Positions 1-5,730 of a stretch of 5,785 nt of DNA are shown one piece after another; position 1 is the stretch's first letter; each line of letters starts with the position of its first letter. The stretch is from an uncultured Hyphomonadaceae bacterium. GTDB taxonomy: Bacteria > Pseudomonadota > Alphaproteobacteria > Caulobacterales > Hyphomonadaceae. The notes beneath the pieces were generated by a model, which saw nothing but the letters and a program-made list of their open reading frames with translations, had not been told where the DNA came from and ran no database searches. Both the position numbers and the translations under genes were made by a program. The stretch spans positions 1 through 5,785 of the forward strand of contig CALMWO010000147.1 in NCBI GenBank assembly GCA_937873805.1, written 5' to 3'.

Positions 1-1086
1 CGTCCAGCCATTACACGAGGGTGCGTTCTGAACGTGCGCGCCCGTGCGATGGATCGAGCCGGAGGATTCGCCGGTCATCAGGCTGCCGTCCGCGCGGACG
101 CGGGCGACGTGGCGGTTCTGCGGGCAGAACAGGCGGTCGCCCGGACGCACGAGACCGTGTTCGACCAGCGCGCCGAACGGCACGCGCGGCTCGGATTTCT
201 TGGATGACTGAACTTCGATGTCTTCAGCGCCGAGTTTGCGCACGTTGGCGATGCGGCGGGTGGCGACGTCGATATAATCCTTGTCGCGCTCGAGGCCGAT
301 GAAGCGGCGATCGAGCAGCTTGGCGACGGCGCCCGTGGTGCCCGTGCCGAAGAACGGATCGAGGATCACGTCACCCGGATTGGTCGTGCCGACGATGATG
401 CGGTGGAGCAGGGCTTCCGGTTTCTGTGTCGGATGCGATTTGCGGCCATCGTCATTCTTCATGCGCTCGCCGCCCGAGCAGATCGGGAAGGTCCACCAGT
501 CGGAGCGCGCCTGGATGTCGTCATTGCCAGTCTTCAGCGCATCGTAGTTGAACGTGTAGCGCTTCTGTTCCTGGCTGCGCGAGGCCCAGATCAGTGTCTC
601 GTGCGCATTGGCGAGGCGGGTGCCCTTGAAGTTCGGCATCGGGTTCGACTTGTTCCACACGACATCATTGAGGATCCAGAAGCCGAGATCCTGGATCGCC
701 GTGCCGACGCGGAAAATGTTGTGATACGAGCCGATCACCCAGATTGCGCCATCGGGCTTCAGGATGCGGCGCGCGGCTTTCAGCCAGTCGCGCGTGAACT
801 TGTCGTAGGCGGCGAACGAATCAAACTTGTCCCAGTCATTGTTCACAGCATCAACGTGGGAGTTGTCGGGGCGCGTCAGGTCGCCGCCAAGCTGCAGGTT
901 GTAGGGCGGGTCCGCGAAGATCAGGTCGATCGAGGCTTCGGGCAGAGCATTCATCGACGCGATGCAGTCGCCGACGATGATCTGGTCGAGCGGAAGCACG
1001 GGCTTCGCCAGCACTTTCGAAGCGGCTGAAACCGGCTTCGCTTTCGTGTTCTTCTGAACCTGCGGGTCGATCGTTTTGATCGCCAT
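1..1086 (-). CDS. ccrM: CcrM-type adenine-specific DNA methyltransferase (GANTC), C-terminus cut by window edge
   Basis: Cell-cycle DNA adenine methyltransferase that methylates the A of GANTC after replication; in Caulobacter it is made late in the cell cycle and its methylation state controls promoters. The frame is open from an ATG at 1086 to the left edge, giving 362 residues. The catalytic DPPY is at residues 59-62, preceded by GDC at 39-41. The SAM-binding DPFFGTGTTG is at 243-252 and HPTQKPE at 218-224. This order (DPPY before FxGxG) is that of beta-class methylases. Residues from about 290 match the CcrM C-terminal DNA-binding (RAMA-like) domain, and the visible end is CNGWT; Caulobacter CcrM has about 25 more residues after this motif. 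The N-terminus is some 25 residues longer than in Caulobacter CcrM (358 aa), with no other ATG before residue 45. The Shine-Dalgarno is weak. I am very sure of the family; specificity is inferred from homology recalled from memory. Confidence 0.96.
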   Translation of the reverse strand, partial: MAIKTIDPQVQKNTKAKPVSAASKVLAKPVLPLDQIIVGDCIASMNALPEASIDLIFADPPYNLQLGGDLTRPDNSHVDAVNNDWDKFDSFAAYDKFTRDWLKAARRILKPDGAIWVIGSYHNIFRVGTAIQDLGFWILNDVVWNKSNPMPNFKGTRLANAHETLIWASRSQEQKRYTFNYDALKTGNDDIQARSDWWTFPICSGGERMKNDDGRKSHPTQKPEALLHRIIVGTTNPGDVILDPFFGTGTTGAVAKLLDRRFIGLERDKDYIDVATRRIANVRKLGAEDIEVQSSKKSEPRVPFGALVEHGLVRPGDRLFCPQNRHVARVRADGSLMTGESSGSIHRTGAHVQNAPSCNGWT

Positions 1087-1128
1087 GGAACTGTCTCACG
1101 CAACGCCCGAAACGGACTGAAGCGTGGA

Positions 1129-1162
1129 GAGTCGCTGAGCCGGGTAAACAACCCATTGAATC
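1129..1162. promoter_or_regulatory. Two GANTC methylation sites in the ccrM promoter/leader
   Basis: GAATC at 1158-1162 and GAGTC at 1129-1133 are both CcrM target sites, between the CtrA-like box and the ccrM start codon. The first abuts the box; the second falls near the predicted transcription start. Caulobacter ccrM also has two GANTC sites in its leader, and their methylation is reported to affect ccrM transcription, so the arrangement suggests autoregulation. The sites are certain; their role is inferred. Confidence 0.6.
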
Positions 1163-1164
1163 CG

Positions 1165-1182
1165 TGGTTAATTTTGCATTTA
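1165..1182 (-). promoter_or_regulatory. CtrA-like box upstream of ccrM
   Basis: Read on the minus strand this is TAAA-TGCAAAA-TTAACCA. It matches the CtrA consensus TTAA-N7-TTAAC with exact 7-nt spacing and one mismatch in the first half-site; the second half also extends to the longer TTAACCAT form with one mismatch. It lies 14 bp past the radical SAM stop codon and about 80 bp before the ccrM start. A CtrA box normally covers the -35 region; a weak -10 (TTTACC, 1143-1148) sits 17 bp downstream, giving a start near 1136. CtrA activation of ccrM is established in Caulobacter; here it is inferred. Confidence 0.65.
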
Positions 1183-1195
1183 CCATAACCTTTCC

Positions 1196-2335
1196 CTATT
1201 CGCCGAAAAGATTCATCTGGCCGCCCGTGTCCTTGGCTGCAGGTGGGCGGAAAAGATCGGTGCGCAGGCTGACATTCACCTGGTTCAGGCCAAGCCGCCG
1301 CGTGGCGTTGGCGAAGCGCTTCGCGATCAGGTCGGCATAAGGCCCGTCACCGCGCCCGCGGACTTTCCACTCGGAGCGATAGTCCTCTCCCTTGTGCGTG
1401 GATCGCAGCAGCGACATCACGCGTTTGGCCCGGTCAGGATAATTGGCCTCGAGCCACTCGGTGAACAGGCCTGCGATCTCCAGTGGCAGGCGCAGCAGCA
1501 CATAGCCGGCGCGTATGGCGCCTGCATCGGCCGCAGCTTCCAGCAGCTGTTCAAGTTCGGGCTCGTTGAGGGCAGGGATGATCGGCGCGGTCATCGCCGT
1601 CACGGGCACGCCAGCGGCGCTGAGTTCGCGCATCGTCTCGACGCGCCGATGCGGAGCTGCACAGCGCGGCTCCATCGTGCGCGCGAGTTTCCTGTCCAGC
1701 GTCGTGAACGAGACGGCCACTGACACAAGGCCTTTCGCCGCCATCGGCGCAATGATGTCGAGATCGCGCAGGATCAGCGCCGACTTGGTGATCAACGCCA
1801 CCGGATGATCGTATCGCGCCAGCACGTCTAAAATGGAGCGCGTGATACGCAGCTCTTTCTCCAGCGGCTGATAGATATCGGTATCGCCCGCCAGCATGAT
1901 GCGGCCGGGTTTATAGCTCTTCTTCGAAAGCTCCTTCTCCAGCAGGGACGCTGCGCTGGGCTTCACGAATATCTTCGTCTCGAAATCGAGGCCGGGCGAC
2001 AGGCCGCGATAGGCATGGTTCGGCCGTGCGAAGCAGTAGATGCAGCCGTGCTCGCAGCCCTTGTAGGGATTGATCGTCCGGTCGAACGAGATGTCGGGCG
2101 AGGTGTTGTAGGTGATGATCGTCTTCGGTCGCTCGACGATGGTTTCCGTCTTCAGCGTCTGCGGCCTGAAATCCTGATCGTCATCTTCGCCCCAGCCATC
2201 ATCGAACGGTTCGGCATACTGCTTCTCGAACCGTCCGGTGGCGTTCGACAGCGCGCCTCGTCCGCGGGCGAGATCGCGTGTCTCGGCCCAGTCGGCTTCG
2301 CGCGACCGCGTTTTCCATTTTTCCTGAGGCGGCAT
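1196..2335 (-). CDS. PA0069/SplB-family radical SAM protein with clamp-motif-like C-terminus
   Basis: A 379-residue radical SAM protein. The cluster-binding CxxxCxxC is C94, C98 and C101 (GCEHGCIYCFARP), preceded by NPYKG. Further family signatures are GDTDIYQPLE at 150-159, ITKSALILRD at 182-191 and MTAPIIPALN at 248-257. These match the PA0069/Rv2578c group, related to spore photoproduct lyase (COG1533), whose substrate is to my knowledge unknown. The first ~75 residues are charged and probably disordered, with an acidic run at about 45-55. The protein ends QMNLFGE, close to the QL(S/D)LF beta-clamp-binding peptide. The start is the ATG at 2335, with a weak purine stretch (CGGGA) before it. 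It is a single gene with its own upstream region. Function is not known; a DNA-related repair role is an inference from superfamily and tail. Confidence 0.9.
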   Translation of the reverse strand: MPPQEKWKTRSREADWAETRDLARGRGALSNATGRFEKQYAEPFDDGWGEDDDQDFRPQTLKTETIVERPKTIITYNTSPDISFDRTINPYKGCEHGCIYCFARPNHAYRGLSPGLDFETKIFVKPSAASLLEKELSKKSYKPGRIMLAGDTDIYQPLEKELRITRSILDVLARYDHPVALITKSALILRDLDIIAPMAAKGLVSVAVSFTTLDRKLARTMEPRCAAPHRRVETMRELSAAGVPVTAMTAPIIPALNEPELEQLLEAAADAGAIRAGYVLLRLPLEIAGLFTEWLEANYPDRAKRVMSLLRSTHKGEDYRSEWKVRGRGDGPYADLIAKRFANATRRLGLNQVNVSLRTDLFRPPAAKDTGGQMNLFGE

Positions 2336-2362
2336 TGATCGATCCCGATAACCACGATCAGG

Positions 2363-2368
2363 ATTTTA
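2363..2368 (-). promoter_or_regulatory. Possible -10 element for the radical SAM gene
   Basis: The minus strand reads TAAAAT here (5 of 6 to TATAAT), 27 bp before the radical SAM ATG. No good -35 lies 16-18 bp upstream; that space is the T-rich complement of the phased A-tracts, which could act like an UP element. Weak evidence on sequence alone. Confidence 0.3.
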
Positions 2369-2400
2369 GAACAAAAAAAGAATAAAAAAAGAACAAATAG
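2368..2400. repeat. Three 11-bp phased A-tract repeats
   Basis: Three back-to-back 11-bp units: AGAACAAAAAA (2368-2378), AGAATAAAAAA (2379-2389) and AGAACAAATAG (2390-2400). The A-tracts recur once per helical turn, the arrangement known to give intrinsically curved DNA, and stand out sharply in GC-rich surroundings. They lie just upstream of the radical SAM gene's possible -10. The repeat is certain; a role in promoter architecture or nucleoid-protein binding is inferred. Confidence 0.75.
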
Positions 2401-2402
2401 GG

Positions 2403-2430
2403 TTTACGATGGTCCCGACTTGGGTATGAT
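2403..2430 (+). promoter_or_regulatory. Candidate sigma70-type promoter on the plus strand
   Basis: TTTACG (2403-2408, 4 of 6 to TTGACA), a 16-bp spacer, then TATGAT (2425-2430, 5 of 6 to TATAAT). The predicted start is near 2436-2437. No plus-strand gene follows, only a run of hairpins ending at 2544, so if active it would drive a short non-coding transcript. Matches this good also occur by chance. Confidence 0.35.
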
Positions 2431-2436
2431 CTGTGG

Positions 2437-2553
2437 ACGGCCTCCCCAAACGCAGGACCGTAAAAGGTCCCGGGACGGGGCCAGCCCGCAGCCAATCCTG
2501 TCCCGAAAGCGAGGCGGCGGATCGATTGCCTTCGATCCGCCGCCGGTCGTTTT
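2437..2553 (+). ncRNA. Candidate small structured RNA (three hairpins)
   Basis: No convincing gene lies in 2401-2568, but the segment is rich in inverted repeats. Hairpin 1 is GGACC/GGTCC with a GTAAAA loop (2455-2470). Hairpin 2 has outer stem CGGGAC (2471-2476) with GTCCCG (2500-2505). Hairpin 3 is a perfect 13-bp stem (2513-2544). A promoter-like sequence precedes them and a T-rich stretch (GTCGTTTTG, 2546-2554) follows, so the layout is that of a typical small RNA with an intrinsic terminator. A pyrimidine-rich CCTCCCC (2441-2447) near the predicted 5' end resembles an anti-Shine-Dalgarno patch. I do not recognise it as 6S, SRP, tmRNA or RNase P RNA. The alternative is that these structures belong to the msrB 3' UTR on the minus strand. 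Confidence 0.3.
2513..2544. terminator. Perfect 13-bp hairpin, terminator for msrB and/or the candidate RNA
   Basis: GGCGGCGGATCGA (2513-2525) pairs perfectly with TCGATCCGCCGCC (2532-2544) around a 6-nt loop. It lies about 25 bp past the msrB stop codon, where an intrinsic terminator is expected. The following minus-strand sequence (TCGCTTTC) is only mildly T-rich, while the plus-strand side (TCGTTTTG) is slightly better, so it may act in both directions. Confidence 0.6.
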
Positions 2554-2568
2554 GGACGGTGACGCTCG

Positions 2569-3045
2569 TCAGGCCGCTTTGAACTTCAGCGCGACGCCGT
2601 TGATGCAGTAGCGGAGGCCGGTTGGTTCAGGACCATCGGGGAAGATGTGTCCCAGATGTCCGCCACAACGGCGGCAATGCACTTCAGTCTGCAGGAAACG
2701 GCCGGAGCCCTGCGTCCTGGTCCCAAGTGCTTTCTCATCGATCGGCGCCCAGAAGCTCGGCCAGCCGGTGCCACTGTCGAATTTCGTATCCGATCCAAAC
2801 ACCGGCAGATCGCAGCCCGCGCAGGAGAAGACGCCCGCACGTTTTTCGCGGTCGAGCGGGCTGTAGCCAGGCGGCTCGGTCTGCTCCTCGCGCATGACGA
2901 AGTAGGCGTCTTCGGGAAGAATCTTGCGCCACTCGGCAGTGGTGTGAACCACCTCGAAGCGCTCCTGCGCAAAGGCTGTTCCGCCCAGGGCGGCGACAAC
3001 GCCAAGAGCTGAAGTTCCGATCAGGAAGCTGCGGCGTGACATCAT
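2569..3045 (-). CDS. msrB: Peptide-methionine (R)-S-oxide reductase MsrB with Tat signal peptide
   Basis: Reduces the R-epimer of methionine sulfoxide in proteins. The 158-residue product starts with a twin-arginine signal: SRRSFLIG (residues 3-10), a hydrophobic stretch to about 23, and a likely cleavage after AFA (26), so the enzyme should work in the periplasm. The mature part is a full MsrB domain: zinc cysteines C75, C78, C124 and C127, the SGTGWPSF signature at 91-98, HLGHIFPDGP at 130-139, and catalytic C147 in RYCING. The cysteine often used for resolving (SGCGWPSF in E. coli) is threonine here, and no other cysteine remains, so regeneration must go through the single catalytic cysteine. 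The start codon is doubled (ATG ATG, 3045 and 3042); AGGGCGAG precedes it. It starts 15 bp after the glycosylase stop codon, suggesting one transcript. A perfect hairpin follows the stop. Confidence 0.95.
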   Translation of the reverse strand: MMSRRSFLIGTSALGVVAALGGTAFAQERFEVVHTTAEWRKILPEDAYFVMREEQTEPPGYSPLDREKRAGVFSCAGCDLPVFGSDTKFDSGTGWPSFWAPIDEKALGTRTQGSGRFLQTEVHCRRCGGHLGHIFPDGPEPTGLRYCINGVALKFKAA

Positions 3046-3060
3046 GGCTCGCCCTTTGAA

Positions 3061-3921
3061 CTAAAGCGCCGCGCCACGCTTGATCCCCATCTCATCGCAC
3101 AGCGCTGCAATGGTGCGCAGGTCATCCCACGCCTTTGCCTTGTCTTCGGGGCGTCGCAACAGATAGGCCGGGTGAAGCATCGGCACGCATTTGACCGGCG
3201 CGGGCAGGCCTTCCTGGCGATACAACAGCTTGCGGCCACGCAGGCGCATGATGCCATCGTCAGTGCCCAGCATGGCCTGCGTCGCAAACTTGCCGGCGGT
3301 CAGTAACAGCTTCGGCTTCTTGAGTTCGATCTGACGCGACAGGAATGGCGCGCAGATCTGCATCTCGGCGGGCGATGGATCGCGATTGCCTGGCGGACGC
3401 CAGTAGATCAGGTTGGTGATGAAGACATTCTCCTGCCGCGACAGGCCGATGGTCGCCAGCATCTTGTCCAGCAGCTTGCCGGCGCGGCCCACGAAGGGCA
3501 GGCCCTGCGCGTCTTCCTCGCCGCCTGGCGCTTCACCCACAATCATCACGTCGGCATCGTAAGCGCCGTCACAGACAACCGTGTTCTTGGCGGCTTTCTT
3601 GAGCGGGCAGCCGTCGAACTGATCGATGATAGCGCGAAGCTCGGCCATGGAATTGGCGGACGCGGCCAGCTTGCGGGCGTCTGCAATCGGGTTGTTGTTG
3701 ATCCGCCTGGGCTCTGGCCTTGCGCCGGTCACCGGGCTGGAAGGCGGCCTTTCCATCTGGCGGGCAGGAGTGGCGGCCCGGGTTCCCGCGGCGGGGCGTT
3801 GAGCAGCCGCCCGGGGAATATTGAGCGCGCGCGCCTCCTCCAGGCCCATATCGGCCCAGAAATCAGCCAGCGACTTGAGCGCAAGCGCGGCCGTCGCTGG
3901 GAGAGGTTGGGGGTGCGTCAC
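3061..3921 (-). CDS. Uracil-DNA glycosylase, family 4-like (alphaproteobacterial type)
   Basis: Base-excision repair enzyme that cuts uracil from DNA. Motif 1 is GEAPGGEEDAQGLPFVGRAG and the C-terminal active-site motif is HPAYLLR; WRPPGNRDPSPAE and LLLTAGKFATQAML between them are also family features. An N-terminal helix (ALALKSLADFW) is followed by a Pro/Ala/Arg-rich, probably disordered linker of about 40 residues, then the catalytic domain. Of the four Fe-S ligand positions of canonical family 4, one is kept in GCPLKK and one in EMQIC, but the second Cys of CxxC is Lys and the Cys before RPPGNR is Trp. I prefer the GTG at 3921 (286 aa): it has GGAG 11 nt upstream and leaves room for a divergent promoter. 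The frame is also open to an ATG at 3978 and a GTG at 4002 (313 aa). It is first of a likely two-gene unit with msrB. Confidence 0.88.
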   Translation of the reverse strand: MTHPQPLPATAALALKSLADFWADMGLEEARALNIPRAAAQRPAAGTRAATPARQMERPPSSPVTGARPEPRRINNNPIADARKLAASANSMAELRAIIDQFDGCPLKKAAKNTVVCDGAYDADVMIVGEAPGGEEDAQGLPFVGRAGKLLDKMLATIGLSRQENVFITNLIYWRPPGNRDPSPAEMQICAPFLSRQIELKKPKLLLTAGKFATQAMLGTDDGIMRLRGRKLLYRQEGLPAPVKCVPMLHPAYLLRRPEDKAKAWDDLRTIAALCDEMGIKRGAAL

Positions 3922-4031
3922 GTCGGCTTTGTCTCCAACCTTGTTGCTTCTGAAACCTATGGCTAAGTAGCCAGACATATAAGGGTATTCCGCCGCGGGC
4001 ACGAATCCCGGCGACTGGGAGACATGGGATT
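3922..4031. promoter_or_regulatory. Divergent promoter region between glycosylase and ETF-QO, with palindrome
   Basis: With the GTG at 3921 as glycosylase start, this 110-bp region must hold the promoters of both divergent genes. It contains a short palindrome, GGCTA-AG-TAGCC (3961-3972), an AT-rich stretch CATATAAG (3976-3983) that could be a -10 for ETF-QO, and a GANTC site (GAATC, 4003-4007). GGGAG (4017-4021) is a Shine-Dalgarno for the ATG at 4032. No confident -35 was found in either direction. The palindrome may be an operator, but it is short enough to be chance. Confidence 0.4.
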
Positions 4032-5705
4032 ATGACAGCTGACGCCGTCGAGCGGGAGTCCATGGATTTTGACGTGGTCATCGTGGGCGCAGGCCCCGCT
4101 GGCCTCGCCGCGGCGATCCGCATCAAGCAGCTGGCTGCCGAAACCGGGAAAGACGTCTCCGTCGTCGTGCTGGAAAAGGGCTCGGAAGTCGGCGCCCACA
4201 TTCTCTCCGGCGCCGTCATGGACCCCAAGGCCATGGACGAGCTGATTCCAGACTGGAAGGAAAAAGGCTGCCCGTTTGAAACGCCGGTGAAGAACGACAC
4301 CTTCCTGGTGCTCGGGCCCGAAGGCTCGATCCCGCTGCCGGTCTTCCTGATGCCGCCCATGCTGCACAATCACGGCATGTATATCGGCTCGCTCGGCAAC
4401 GTCGCGCGCTGGATGGGCCAGCAGGCGGAAGCGCTCGGCGTCGAGATCTATCCGGGCTTCGCCGCCTCGGGCCTCACCTATCGCGAAGATGGTTCGGTGA
4501 AGGGCGTGATCGCTGGCGTCGTCGGCGTCGAGAAGAATGGCGAGCAGGGCCCCAACTATTCGCCGGGCATGGAGCTGAACGGCAAGTATGTGCTGATCGG
4601 CGAGGGCGTGCGTGGATCGCTCGCCAAGGTTCTCATCCGCGACTTCAAGCTCGACAAGGATAGCCAGCCGCAGAAGTTCGGCATCGGCATCAAGGAGCTG
4701 TGGCAGGTTCCCGCCGAGAATTTCAAGCCGGGCTTCGTGCAGCACACCTTTGGCTGGCCGCTGGGCAATTCCACGGGCGGCGGAACGTTCATGTATCACT
4801 TCGGCGATCGCTATGTGGCGGTCGGCCTCGTGGTTCACCTCAACTACAAGAACCCGTGGCTCTCGCCGTTCGAGGAATTCCAGCGCTTCAAGCATCACCC
4901 GGAAGTCTCGAAATACCTCAAGGGCGGTGAGCGCATCTCGTATGGCTCGCGCGCCATCACCGAGGGCGGCTGGCAGTCGATCCCGAAACTCACCTTCCCG
5001 GGCGGCGCGTTGATCGGTTGCTCGGCCGGCTTCGTGAACCTGCCGCGCATCAAGGGCAGCCACAACGCGATGAAGACCGGCATGCTCGCGGCTGAAGCCG
5101 CGTTCGCCGCCGTCACCGAAGGCCGTCAGGGCGATGAACTCACCGCCTATGGCGAAGCGTTCAAGACCAGCTGGGTCGCGACCGAACTCAAGAAAGTCCG
5201 CAACGCGAAACCGCTGTGGACCAAGTTCGGCACCGCGCTCGGCATTCCACTCACCGGCCTCGACCTCTGGGTCAGCACGCTGCTCGGCGGGTTCTCCTTC
5301 TTCGGCACGATGAAGCACAAGAAGACCGACGCGAAATCGCTCGAGCCCGCGAACAAGCACAAGAAGATCGTCTATCCGAAACCGGATGGCGTGCTCTCGT
5401 TCGATCGCCTGACGTCGGTGGCGTTCTCGTTCACCAACCATGGTGAAGACCAGCCGCCCCACCTCAAGGTGGCGGACATGGAACTGCAGAAGAAATCCGA
5501 ACTCGGAGTCTTCGGCGGACCGTCCAACCGCTACTGCCCGGCGGGCGTCTATGAGTGGGTTGATGACGGGAAGGGCGACAAGCGCTTCCAGATCAACGCG
5601 CAGAACTGCGTCCACTGCAAGACGTGCGATATCAAGGACCCGAACCAGAACATCACCTGGACCACGCCCGAGGGCGGCGGCGGGCCAAACTATCCGAACA
5701 TGTGA
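4032..5705 (+). CDS. Electron transfer flavoprotein-ubiquinone oxidoreductase (ETF-QO)
   Basis: Membrane-bound flavin/iron-sulfur enzyme that takes electrons from reduced ETF, itself loaded by acyl-CoA and other flavin dehydrogenases, and passes them to ubiquinone. The 557-residue length fits bacterial members. The FAD-binding GAGPAG is at residues 19-24 and a conserved glutamate-bearing VVLEKG follows near 50. The family block running from GGWQSIPKLTFPGG through LPRIKGSHNAMK lies around 312-350. The C-terminal ferredoxin-like part has four cysteines for one 4Fe-4S cluster: C502 (YCPAGVYE) and C526, C529, C532 (CVHCKTCDIKDP). The ATG at 4032 follows GGGAG; a second ATG at 4062 begins MDFDVVIVG, but the upstream one has the better ribosome site. 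All key motifs are intact. The ETF subunit genes are not in the window. Symbols differ between genomes, so none is given. Confidence 0.97.
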   Translation: MTADAVERESMDFDVVIVGAGPAGLAAAIRIKQLAAETGKDVSVVVLEKGSEVGAHILSGAVMDPKAMDELIPDWKEKGCPFETPVKNDTFLVLGPEGSIPLPVFLMPPMLHNHGMYIGSLGNVARWMGQQAEALGVEIYPGFAASGLTYREDGSVKGVIAGVVGVEKNGEQGPNYSPGMELNGKYVLIGEGVRGSLAKVLIRDFKLDKDSQPQKFGIGIKELWQVPAENFKPGFVQHTFGWPLGNSTGGGTFMYHFGDRYVAVGLVVHLNYKNPWLSPFEEFQRFKHHPEVSKYLKGGERISYGSRAITEGGWQSIPKLTFPGGALIGCSAGFVNLPRIKGSHNAMKTGMLAAEAAFAAVTEGRQGDELTAYGEAFKTSWVATELKKVRNAKPLWTKFGTALGIPLTGLDLWVSTLLGGFSFFGTMKHKKTDAKSLEPANKHKKIVYPKPDGVLSFDRLTSVAFSFTNHGEDQPPHLKVADMELQKKSELGVFGGPSNRYCPAGVYEWVDDGKGDKRFQINAQNCVHCKTCDIKDPNQNITWTTPEGGGGPNYPNM

Positions 5706-5712
5706 CGGGTGC

Positions 5713-5730
5713 CTTTCGCTGTTGCGAAAG
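5713..5730 (+). terminator. Short hairpin after ETF-QO, weak terminator candidate
   Basis: CTTTCGC (5713-5719) pairs perfectly with GCGAAAG (5724-5730) around a TGTT loop, starting 8 nt past the ETF-QO stop. A six-T run (5749-5754) follows only after 18 nt. An alternative fold pairs AAAGC (5727-5731) with GCTTT (5747-5751), directly adjoining that T-run. Either could end the transcript, but neither is a textbook terminator. Confidence 0.35.

Noticed and set aside
403..1029. 208-residue plus-strand frame across ccrM
   Set aside because: It is the antisense of CcrM, whose catalytic and SAM-binding motifs are read cleanly on the minus strand; the plus-strand product has no family features and no ribosome site.
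851..1186. 111-residue minus-strand frame starting upstream of ccrM
   Set aside because: It overlaps the ccrM N-terminus in another frame and would cover the CtrA-like box and GANTC sites; the translation resembles no protein family.
2455..2505. Possible 4.5S/SRP, 6S or riboswitch RNA
   Set aside because: The SRP GGAA loop with its conserved flanks is absent, there is no long 6S-like closing stem, and no riboswitch core was recognised, so no known family name is given.
2420..2611. 63-residue plus-strand frame in the msrB/radical SAM intergenic region
   Set aside because: No Shine-Dalgarno; it reads through the perfect 13-bp hairpin and into the msrB 3' end, and the product is low-complexity.
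3963..5615. 550-residue open frame on the minus strand, antisense to ETF-QO
   Set aside because: Its length comes from GC-rich codon bias in the opposite frame of a well-supported gene. The product is a His/Glu/Arg/Ala-rich string with no recognisable motif, and it would also overlap the glycosylase start region.
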